Source: Verticillium longisporum (taxonomy: Eukaryota; Ascomycota; Sordariomycetes; Glomerellales; Plectosphaerellaceae). From it: 64,000 nucleotides of DNA. The notes below the pieces were generated by a model. That model searched no databases and was not told where the DNA came from. It saw nothing but the letters and a program-made list of their open reading frames with translations. The stretch covers positions 3,224,001 through 3,288,000 of the forward strand of contig JAETXT010000006.1 of assembly GCA_019188255.1 (NCBI GenBank), read 5' to 3'. The position numbers and the translations under genes are program-made. Shown one piece after another: positions 48,583-58,291 of this stretch (the stretch's first letter is position 1; the number at the start of each line of letters is the position of its first letter).

Positions 48583-50541
48583 ATGAGAATCAACTTCCAA
48601 ACGGCGGCACTCGCCCTCGGTAAGTGAACATGCCACACCTCTGTCGCTCTGGTGCGTACGTTAGTAACCGTCATAGCGTGCGCTCCTCTCGCGTGTGCCC
48701 TGAAAGTCACGATCCTGGCGGATACCAACCGGGATGGAATCATCGATGCCAAGACGGATGCCGAAAAGAAAGACCAGTGGACCGAGACCAGAGGTGCCCT
48801 CTTCCTACCCAACATTGGAGACTCCGACGGCCGGTGCACCACTGAAATAGACGACACATGGGCCAACATCATGAATCAGACAATTGACGTGGATGAGAAG
48901 ATCAAAATCCTGAACGACGTTGGCAACTCTTGCAACGACTCTTCGGACAATGTTCAACGCAACCCAAAATACCTGGCTCCCATCCTCGTCCTCGCGAACT
49001 GCAAGGTAAGTGCCTCTGCCACAGGCTCTGTCTACGTTACGGACGACCTGGCCGCCAAGAGCGTACGCATCTTCCAGAAAGACGGCGACGCCTGGAAGTA
49101 CATTGCAGCAGACCACGTCTTCACGGCACAGGAGCTCAAGAGAGGCATGTCCCTTGGTATTGACGCGCGAGATGTCCGACGTGCTGACGGCTGGAATGGC
49201 ACTGCCATCGTCCACATGACCGTGACCGACGGGGCCGAGAAGGCCACGGATGCTGTCGCTTTCCGCGTGGCCCCAGTTCTGACGCATCACCACGCCCAAG
49301 GCTTGGAGGCGGTCTTTACTACAGCCTCTAGCAAAGACAACGATTCACAATCCTACTTCGTGGAGAATTTTGAGAAGGGCGTTGCCGCAGCAGGATTCAA
49401 GGACCCTGTCTATCGCATGGTGGGCCAAGACATCTGGACGCAGGACTACTTTGAGGCAGGGTACGCCAGCATCCCTGGCCTTAACGGCACCATCGTCATC
49501 CGCATCCTCATCCGGTCCGCCCAGTGGTACCGCCCAGGTGGCATCGAGTTGTTCGAGCTCATGCGATCAGACACCGTGGGCGCCGTGCAGGAGCTCCTCG
49601 AAGGCTACACACTTGACTCGATGGGGAACCTTGAGACAATCCCTCCCTACACGCACAACGGCAAGTCGTACCCCGCCGGCCGCATCATCATGGGCACCTG
49701 GGACAGCGAAAAGCCCCTGATATTCGGCTTCCTCGAGGCGCAGGAGATCCAGGAGCCCCTCGCGCTCGACACTTCTTGGCTGGCTGTCGGCCACGTCGAC
49801 GAGTTCCTCCAATTCCTGCCGGCAGACAACGAGCGTGGCTGGATTCTGATGGTCAACGATCCCCACGGCGGCCTCGAGCTCTTCAAACGCGCCTCGCGTA
49901 ACGGTCACGGCCGGGTGCGCGCCGTGTCCCGATCACCTATGCCCGGCGACGACAGCTGCCTGCCCACTCAGACGGTCGACGAGATTCTGGCCTTTGCTGA
50001 CCTAGCGACCATCACGGACGACGTGGCGGCCCGTATCGAGGGTAATATCGCGATCCTCAAGCGCGAGACAGGCCTCACGGACGCCGAAATCTTCCGCGTG
50101 CCGGCCACATTCTACCCGCTCGATCAGGACGTCTTCGCCTGCGGCAACTCGACACGCAACGCCACGCTCGCCGCGCGCGAGAACAAGCTGCCCAAGGCAG
50201 GCCCAGCAGCGCGCGTCCAGTCCATCCTCGAGGCGGCCCAGCCGCCATCGGCAAAGGGCCTCGTGCGCAGACAGACCAGCTTCGATAGGCCGGTCACGGC
50301 TCTGTTCCCGAACGCCATCAACAGCGTCGTGCTGACGGACCGCTCGGTCCTGGCGCCTAACCCGTGGGGACCTGTCATTGATGGCGTGGACATCGTCGCC
50401 GAGGCTGTCACGGCGGCGTACGCAAAGGTCAACTTCAAGGTGGCATACGTGGACAACTGGTTCTCTCACCATGTGCACTCGGGGGAGGTACACTGCGCCT
50501 CCAACGTGTGGCGTGACGCCAGCATGCCTTGGTGGGAATAG
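48583..50541 (+). CDS. secreted protein-arginine deiminase
   Basis: Calcium-dependent PAD-type enzyme that converts peptidyl-arginine to citrulline. Exon 1 is 48583-48619, intron 48620-48676 (57 bp), exon 2 48677-50541; 633 residues. The spliced N-terminus MRINFQTAALALACAPLACA is a signal peptide, so it should be secreted; several Asn-x-Ser/Thr sites fit this. All four PAD catalytic residues are seen: Asp near 264 (GQDIWTQDYFE), His near 385 and Asp near 387 (VGHVDEFLQF), and Cys near 619 (HSGEVHCASN). They match D350, H471, D473 and C645 of human PAD4. The segment between the His/Asp pair and the Cys is about 60 residues longer than in PAD4. It includes an Ala/Pro-rich stretch with KGLVRRQTS, possibly a protease-sensitive loop. 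Fungal substrates are not known to me. Confidence 0.92.
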
Positions 50542-51659
50542 GTAGGGGGCTTGACGAGGCGAGGTACGGCATGTGCCCTTCGTATCTACCTAGGTACCTT
50601 AAGGTACGCTGCGGCAAGCGGGGCTGGCTCGGTGATGTTTCGTAGGCTCAGTGGGGGGAGGGGACATGGGGAGAGGATTTTATTCTATAGTTAGTCGGTA
50701 GAGGTCAATACAACTGCTGACATATGACGGGGCAAAAGCACGAGACAACGTGTTTTGGTTTGCTCGCCCTTGTGCATCTCGACCACGTTGTGGCTTGGCG
50801 GCGAGTGCAGAGATGGGCCGTGTCTCATGCTTGTTTTTGGTGACACGGAAAGTGTGTGAATGACATCTGGGCCACGTCTGAGATGCACTTTCGATTCAAA
50901 GATGGCCGTCAAAATAGTGGTGTGCTGACCCAGAAGTAAGCTGAATGACACTGAAAAAGAAGAGGCTTATTTGTCCTTGCTCGGACATCGGCTGGCCAAA
51001 GTGTCTGGGAGCTGTCACTTACTGTCCCTCTGCAGCCAAGGGGGCTCCTACCTGAGTTTCTTGCGACAGGAGGGAGATGCCCGTAAAGAGCGGCCTTCAT
51101 AACATGCCCTTACTCATGTAGCATATCTGTGTGTGCCTGTAGATTATATTTGCTAGGTTTCCGCGCGTCGCCTTAGCCAAGAGAGATCAGTCCAAATGAC
51201 TTGCTCATGCCACCAAGGCGGTCAACACCAAGCTAAGCAACGTACTACCCGAAAAAGCGTTCCGACGAGATCCATGACCACCGCCAACCCCCCCCCTTCT
51301 TCCCAGACGAAACCCAGCATCCCCTCGCGAAGTGGGATCCAGACTCTGGGTCCCGGCAGAGTAGGAACAAAAACTTGTCCTCCTAACCTTCGCAACCGAC
51401 GCTATTGGACCAGCGCATATCAATCACGTGACACCGCCTACCTCCGCGCGACCCTTTATCTACTCCTCGCGAGAAGCGCATCAAACCTTCCTCACGCGGG
51501 GTAAAGCCTTCTCTCCTGTATTCTTTCAACCTCATACCATACGAGTACGCCTCTCTCCCTGCTTTTAATCTCCTCCTGCTGCCGTGTTCCAAAAAGCTGA
51601 CATCTACACCAAGCCTTCCAAGCCCGTTTGAAAACAAGACAAGAAAACACGCGTGCACA
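50542..51659. other. intergenic, mini-protein promoter at right end
   Basis: No gene. ATTGG (inverted CCAAT box, 51404-51408) and TCACGTGA (51424-51431) lie about 230-255 bp upstream of the mini-gene. A TACCTAGGTACCTTAAGGTAC-like cluster lies just past the deiminase stop. Confidence 0.5.
51424..51431. promoter_or_regulatory. TCACGTGA palindrome upstream of mini zinc-ribbon gene
   Basis: Third copy of this octamer in the window, 16 bp past an inverted CCAAT box and 229 bp before the mini-gene ATG. Confidence 0.45.
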
Positions 51660-51831
51660 ATGTACCCCGTCAACGCTTCCCACAGCTCCTGCCCCAAGTG
51701 CAGCGCCGCCATGTCGAGCGACAGCAAGACCTGCTCTTCCTGCGGAGCCGTGAGTGAACCCCTTCCCTTCATTTCGAACGCTGCACGACAGGAATCGTTC
51801 TGATGGTTGAATCTAGTCTTGCCCTGTCTAA
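51660..51831 (+). CDS. 34-residue Cys-rich zinc-ribbon mini-protein
   Basis: Two exons, 51660-51749 and 51817-51831, with a 67-bp GTGAGT...CTAG intron joined in phase 0. The product starts MYPVNASHSSCPKC and ends TCSSCGASCPV. It has two CxxC pairs separated by eleven residues (CPKC, then CSSCG), the layout of a single zinc ribbon or rubredoxin-like knuckle, plus a fifth Cys near the end. The ATG context is good (CACAATG) and the upstream region has a CCAAT box and an E-box. It is too short for usual gene callers. It may bind zinc or another metal, or act as a metallothionein-like peptide; no function is established. The main doubt is that a 34-residue frame with splicing could arise by chance. 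Confidence 0.6.
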
Positions 51832-53177
51832 GAGACTTTGGGGACAGCTTGAGCTTTTGGATCCAGAGGATGTCAGGAGTACCATGTACCAGTGAGGCGA
51901 GGTGTGCAGGTTTGGCGTTGAGGCGGTGGTGTTGACGACGACGACGATGGTGATGATGATGACGACGATGACACGGTGCTCTTGAGAGTGGCGATGATGC
52001 TATGAAAGGCCGGCGGCTGGGGACGAATACTTGACGAGACCCAAATTGGACCACCCGTTAGTTCTGCCTGCCACTGCTTCCTACGTGTCGTTGCCTGGGG
52101 CCAGGAACGTGAGAAGGCTGTCGCTTATGTGGCAGAGCCCGGTACTGAAGCCCCCGGGGAAAGCTCACAGCCGACCAAGGCGAAGCGCGTTCGTGATTTG
52201 CATGCCTCGCTCGACTCTCCCAGTCATCGTTCATGTAATGGCAACGGTCATCGCCATCCAAGCCACACGATGGCAGATGTGGACTACGCGCGTCATGAAG
52301 GGCAGCAACATCAGACATGTAATTCGAGCACACCAAATATCACAGCCCCTAAAGCGCACCCATCTCCTCCTGCCTGGTCTAGGTCGCGAGCCCAACGAGA
52401 ACACAATGAGAAACGGTAGAATAGAGGAAAGAAAAAGTGTTTAAAAGAAAAGAAAAAAGGCAAGACGAGAGCCAAATGACGCAAAGCAAACCGCAGGTAT
52501 GATATAGCCAGCCCCTCCAGGAACAGACGGCCGCATAGTCGGCCGAGGGTCCAACAAAACTACAAGACCAAAACTACCACCCACACAACCCAGTGCCAGT
52601 GCCGTCCGTGTATCTCTCCCTTGCTACCCTGTGAGCCCTACCGCCCCAATCGGCCTCAGACGTGCAACCGTCGGTGAGGCCCGTGTATCACGTCCCAGTC
52701 AAGATACGAAGCACCCTCACGCAAGTCCTGCAAGTCCATCCGAACGGACAGACGAGCACGCCTGCCTCTTCTCCCGGCTGGCAAAGCCTGAAGAACCGGC
52801 AGGCCCTCAAACAAATTCACAACACATAGGACTTCCGGCCAAACTTGAGGATGTGCATGCGTGTGCTTTGCGCGCAAAGCTCTTGGTGAGAACGAGACGA
52901 TATTGATCAAAACTCCAAATTCCAGGAACCTATGCAGGCGGATATAGCCCTCGCCCTCCAAAACCGCCGCGACGACCCTTGCTCATCCGAAAAGCCGGGG
53001 GAGGAAAATTCGATGGGGGGCAAATGAATGAGGACGATTGATCGGTATGGAGATTACAATTGGGGGTGAAAATGGGACACAAAAGTGTTTGAGGGTCCCA
53101 AAGCGGGAAGGGGATACAGGTAGGGAGACGTTGGCGGGTGGGCGTGTGTGCAGACGAGTCGAAGTGCGGGTATGTAT
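51832..53177. other. intergenic between convergent genes
   Basis: 1.35 kb without a recognised gene. It contains a GAC/GAT-rich triplet run near 51937-51971 and an A/G-rich stretch near 52420-52470. Probably long 3' regions of the mini-gene and RHO1. Confidence 0.45.
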
Positions 53178-54288
53178 TTAGAGCAGGTTGCACTTGTGCT
53201 TCTTGCTGCCGCCTCGGCTGCGCGACAGAAGGGCGGCACGAGTGGCGTGCTCAAAGACCTCACGGACTCCCTCGTTCGTCTTGGCAGAGCACTCGAGGTA
53301 CTTGTAGGCGCCGATCTTCTTGCGAACCTCCTCACCCTATACGCTGGCGTTAGCGATGTTTTGACGATGCTCACGAGGCAAAGATATCAGGTAAACCGAC
53401 CTCCTCAGGCGACACGGGCTTCTGGCTCGTCTTGCGGAGCTCCTCAATCGTCTTGTTGTCGTAGCGGAGATCCTTCTTGCAGCCGACAAGGATGATGGGC
53501 AGGCCCTGGCAGAAGTGCAGAACCTCGGAGATCCACTATGGGGAGAGAAGAGAGAACGTGTCAGCATGGTGTTGCAATGGCGTTGAAGAGACGAGATGAA
53601 TCTTCCGCGTCTTATCAAAGATGTTGGCCGATTTGAAGGACGGGGAGTATTTCGTACCTTCTCCTGGACGTTGTCGAGCGAGTCGGGAGAGTCGATGGAG
53701 AAGCAAATGAGGATGACGTGGGAGTCGGGGTAGGACAGAGGGCGAAGACGGTCGTAATCCTCCTGGCCAGCGGTATCCCAAAGAGCTAGCTCGACGTGCT
53801 TGCCATCGACCTCGACATCGGCGACATAGTTCTCGAAGACGGTGGGGACGTAAACCTGGAAGATGGGTCAGTCATCAATGTGGCGCAGGTATTGAGGGCG
53901 GTCGAAGATGCTGAGATGAGCATCATCGGAGCGGGAGGAGAGGCATGATGCGGCCGATAGGCAGGAGTCTTACCTCGGGGAAAGTGCCCTTGGAGAAGAC
54001 GCTACGTAGGAGGGTCAGCTCTGATCGACAGATGGAAATGGCAATGGAGATTTGGATGGCGATGGAGGTGACGACGCCAGAGAGATTGACTGCGATCGTC
54101 GTCGTCGGGCGGCGGAGAAGGGCACCAGCTCCCCGTCGTCATCGAGGGTCTGGAGGAATGGGAGGACGAATGGAGGTTCGCGAGGCCAGAAGGCCTCGGT
54201 TTGGGTGGATGCTAACTCACATCAACAAGCAGGTTTTACCACAGGCACCGTCGCCGACGATGACGAGCTTTCGGCGGATTTCGGCCAT
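53178..54288 (-). CDS. Rho1 GTPase
   Basis: Small GTPase that activates glucan synthase and the cell-wall-integrity kinase pathway at the plasma membrane. Five exons: 54288-54221, 54001-53974, 53855-53658, 53535-53401 and 53336-53178; all joins in phase, 195 residues, the usual Rho1 length. Motifs are [11 protein letters not shown] (P-loop), [10 protein letters not shown] (switch I), [15 protein letters not shown] (switch II), a KKD in the guanine-specificity loop and ECSAK. The tail KKHKCNLL is a CaaL box for geranylgeranylation. Introns 1-3 are long for this window (219, 118 and 122 bp), and intron 4 uses an unusual GTCGGT donor. No frame break. Confidence 0.96.
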
Positions 54289-56874
54289 GGTGTCTGATGT
54301 GAGGGTGGTTTTGGATGGAGAGGCGGTCGGTGAGGATGAGTGTTGTGCTTTGGTTGTTATGGTAGAAAGGGGGATGGCAAGGCGCGGTCGGGGGTGTCGT
54401 GGAGAGATGGAGAAGTTGAGTTCTGCTGCGGCCGAGAAGGGGGTTTGATGAGGGAGTGATGGGCAGTGGTGGCAGTGGTGGCAGTGGTAGCAGCGGTAGC
54501 AGTGCCTAGCAGCAGAGCAGCAGCAGCAGCACCTTAGTGGAGAGCAGTAGGCGGGTGGGTGGGTGAGGTAAGGTCAGGCAAGGTGAGGTGTGCAGGCAGA
54601 CAGACACTGGCAGTGGGGTTGACTTGACGACGGGGTGGGTGGGCGCCCTCACAGGGCAGCTGGCAGCGGCTTGGACGTTCCTTTCTGGCTGACGGTACCT
54701 ACTCAGGTCACTGTAGAGGCTCGGTTTTTGGCTTGGTCTGGGCTCGGAGCCTGGGTCGGCGTGTGTGGACGTGAGACCTGGAAGTGGGCGCGCGTACATG
54801 TGCAGGTCGGTCGATGCTTCAGGGCCTCCGGTGGTACGTGCGTCTGGGATGGCAGCCGGGGTGGGTGGGTAACAGCGATGTTGTCACGGCCAGTGGCAGA
54901 CGAATCTTCGATCTTAGGAACAGGCAGGATGGTGACAGCTTTATTATGATCAGGTACCTAGATGCCGAGATGCCACTCGTCTGCTGCATGTCCTACGCCT
55001 TTTTGGCTCGTCACACCAATGTCCTGGCTACCAATGATCACGGTCATGGTGGTGGTGATGATGATGATGATGGAATCAATGTCCTATCCGACTGGCAGGT
55101 AAACTTGGTCGCTCGCTCGCTTTGTTTCTTTCTCTCTTTCTTTCGCCCGCCCTCCCCGCCCTTCCCCTTGCCTAGCCTGCACAAACCCCCGACCAGCAAC
55201 ACGTGCTCACAGTCGTGAGGTGAGGTGCTCGGCATCATTGTCGGGCTATGCACCAGGTGTGGCTTGGATTGTGCTGCCACGCCTAGCTCGTCCGAAGTAC
55301 CCTTTCCTCGTGATGGCGACCAAGAAGGTACATCCATCAACCGTCCCAGAGGTAGCCGATAAATACAATCAACCTGAGGATGTGCCACTTGCACCCACTC
55401 ATTCACTCTTTCTACCTACCACCTACCCATGCCTGTACCTGTGCCTGCCGAAGTACCTACTGTCGCTCGGGGCCAGGGCTGGGGCCGGGGGTCGGACGCG
55501 ACACTCATTGGGTGGCTTTGGGTGCTTGACAACCCCCAATATCCACTAAAGACACACTGAACCTCTACACATTTCCTCCCCCGTGAGGTGGTAATGCAGG
55601 TACTCACGAAGCAAGTAGGCACCCTGGCAGCCATTTCAACTCACCAGGCTTCTGGCCATTCCGTGTTCTGAGGCAATGTCGAACACTACGCACCCCTGGC
55701 GCTACCGTAGATAGATCAGCAGCACGCAGATTGCCTCTCTGGCTTCGGGTTTCAGATGTTTGCTGAGTGAGCGGGTAGCTCCCCCTCCCCACCATCCTCA
55801 GAAAGGCGTAAAACCGTTGGAGGACTCCATCAGCCTCTATGTCCATCATTTTCATTCCTCGCTCTCCATTGTGGTTTGGCATAGGTTCAAAAGGGTGAAC
55901 CTCCGTGGCCAGTTCCTCCATCAGCGAACATGGGACATCCACGTCCGATGTCCGCCCGTGAACCGAATCACGAGGACACCTAAGGTAGGCAGCCTACCAG
56001 GACCCTGCCTGACACGGAACGCCGCGTCGGTTCATCATAACAAGGCTGCCAGTCCCTCCCATGCCGACATTAGTCACACTGCAGATCCAAGACTCGTGGC
56101 TGTCGTGACGCTGCAGTTGGTGACCTGGCAGTGAGGTGCGGTCAAGCTGTTTGGAGCATGCCTCCCTGAAGACCGGGGGAACAGAAAGTCCTGCAGATTC
56201 TAGGACTCCCTCCGGCTCTCCTGGCAGGCACCTGACATGTCACAGCCTGAGTCGTGGTCGTCCAATCTGGGTCCGTCGGCGAGGCTGACCGGGACAGCGG
56301 ACTCTGGAGTCCAAGCACAGAGCATGAAGGCGGAGTGTTAGAGAGGGGCGATACAACGGCAGATTATGGCCTAGGCACCTCAAGCAGCTCGGTGTGAGAC
56401 AGAGAGGATGGAACGGAGTCACGGTTGCCAACGGACAGCGCCCAGTCAGGGGGATAGTGCAATATGACGAGCGGTCAAACTTCAAGTGAGGTACGTGCCC
56501 ACGTACCCAGGTAGGTACCGCCGTCCGCAGGTAGGTACCGCCGTCCGCAGGTAGGTACCGCCGTCCGCAGGTGCAGAGTGGCACCAGCTGGTCTAGTGAA
56601 CCAGCTCCGGCTGGAAGACTTGCCCCACCAGATAAGAGACAGCGGCCCGGCGATTCTCCGATCACTATGGGTCGGACCTACAACTCAGTTGTCCATTCTT
56701 GGACCCACATGTAGTGGCCAATCCCATGCGCAGGGGAATTTTGTCGTGAAAGCTTCAGGCTCGAACGAGAACGACGCAACAGTGAGCCGACGCCCTTCCC
56801 ACCGACCCCAGCCCTTCAATGCGGCGTGCCCGATGAACGAACGCCTCTGAAACCTTCGAATCCTTTCCTACATC
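54289..56874. other. long divergent intergenic region, RHO1 / uL24m
   Basis: 2.6 kb without a recognised gene. It has GGTAGGTAC-type motifs at several places, a GGCAGTGGT repeat near 54460-54500 and a perfect tandem repeat at 56511-56570. Short open frames on both strands are low-complexity. Confidence 0.5.
56511..56570 (+). repeat. perfect triple 20-bp tandem repeat
   Basis: Three identical copies of GTAGGTACCGCCGTCCGCAG lie end to end about 305 bp upstream of the uL24m start. The unit contains the GGTAGGTACC word found across the window. It may be a promoter element or a simple replication-slippage product. Confidence 0.9.
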
Positions 56875-58089
56875 ATGCAGAAGCTCGTCAAGCGCACTGC
56901 GGAAGCGCAGCGGGCCGTCGCCCGCCGCACCGCCAAGAAGACCCTGAACGTCTATCGCAGGAGCAAGCTTGAGCGCCGTTCCGAGCAATCCCAAAATGTC
57001 GAGGAGATCGCCGGTGACTTGCGTGCCGCCCGTGTTGCTCGTGCGGAGGCCTGGGACCTCGGCCCCTGACGCCCCGTCGCGATGTCGACGGCAACTTCAC
57101 CCACGGCGCCACCCTGTTGTCGAGGAACAGGCCACAGACATCCTTCAAGGCGTGGGAGATTGAGCAGAGGTGCGCCTGGGCTGGCGGCAGCAAGCTTCTG
57201 AATATTGTCAAGAACGATCGCGTCGTTGTCATGGAGGGCCCTGACAAGGGCAAGATTGACCTGATCAACCACATCGACCTCAACAATGGTGTCGTCGAGC
57301 TGAAGACGTTGGGCAAGGTACGCATGCACTCCTCCCATCTGCCACGGCACATGTTCCCAATCAGCAACAAAGGCCCGCTAACACGGACAAGTTTCTCACC
57401 GTCGTGCCCGACGTCCACCGAAAAGTCGACCCCTCCCAGCCTCCCACCTCGACCGCCACTGGCACCCTCCCCATCTCCGCCATCCGCCTCGTCCACCCCC
57501 TGACCGACCCCGTCACCGGCATCACCCGCGATGTCATCGTCCGCTCCCTGACCGCCGGCCCCGTCAAGCGCCACCGCGCCACGGGCTGGAAGGCCTGGAC
57601 CCGCTACATCACCGGCCTCAACGTCGCCGTGCCCTGGCCCGAGCGCGAGGTCGTCGAGCGCGTCGCCCACCCCGCCGACACGCTGCGCGCCGCCGTCGAG
57701 GAGCCGACCTTTGTCCCCTCGCTCCTAGCCTGCCCGCTGCCCGACACGCTCATCGACGAGCTCCGCAACAAGTACTCCAAGTTCCGCACCCGCCACGAGC
57801 TCGAATACGTCCAGCGCAAGGAGGCCGAGGCCAGCGAGAAAAGGCCGGCCGCGCCACCGCCGCCAGCATGCTCACGCCGCTGCAGGAGTTCAACCGCCAG
57901 CAGCGCGACGCCCGCCGCGCGCGCGGCCAGCCCATGCTCACCGAGGAGATGCTCGAGAAGGTCGGCCAGGTCACCGCTAGGAATAAGCCCGCCGCCCTCA
58001 GCGCCGCCGGCGTGTCCGAGGTCCACGAGACGCCCGCGCAGCTTCTCGATGCGGCACGAGACGGCCCGTCACCGACGGCGCAGCAATGA
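56875..58089 (+). CDS. mitochondrial ribosomal protein uL24m, frame broken twice
   Basis: Large-subunit protein of the mitochondrial ribosome (MRPL40 in yeast nomenclature). Exon 1 is 56875-57317, intron 57318-57391 (74 bp), exon 2 57392-58089; 380 residues once mended. The KOW-type core is WAGGSKLLNIVKNDRVVVME followed by GPDKGKIDLINHIDLNNGVV. The C-terminal half (GWKAWTRYITGLNVAVPWPE) is the fungal extension. Break 1: after AWDLGP there is TGA, with TPRRDVDGNFTHGATLLSRN one frame away; C5 instead of C4 at 57063-57066 restores it. Break 2: after EAEASEK the frame moves to AGRATAASMLTPLQEFNRQQ; A5 instead of A4 at 57839-57842 restores it. Two one-base losses in an essential gene argue for base-calling errors. 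Converges on ELP1, 202 bp apart. Confidence 0.9.
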
Positions 58090-58291
58090 GATTTCACAAA
58101 GAGGCGGAGCAGGATGGGAAGCGGGCTGTCCACGGGAACTGGGAGGGCGGCCTGATCAGTGTACAAATTAGAATCATGTGAAGGGAGAAAGCTTAGATGT
58201 GCAACAAAGTGTACTTTTAGCAGCGAATAGACTGCATCAAATCTCCTTCCTTCTTGGTTTTGTCTTTATCCTAACGAGGCTATTTTTCCTG

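Noticed and set aside
49009..49027. A 19-bp GTAAGT...ACAG intron inside the deiminase gene
   Set aside because: Too short and it would break the frame; the reading CKVSASATGSVYVTDD is open through it.
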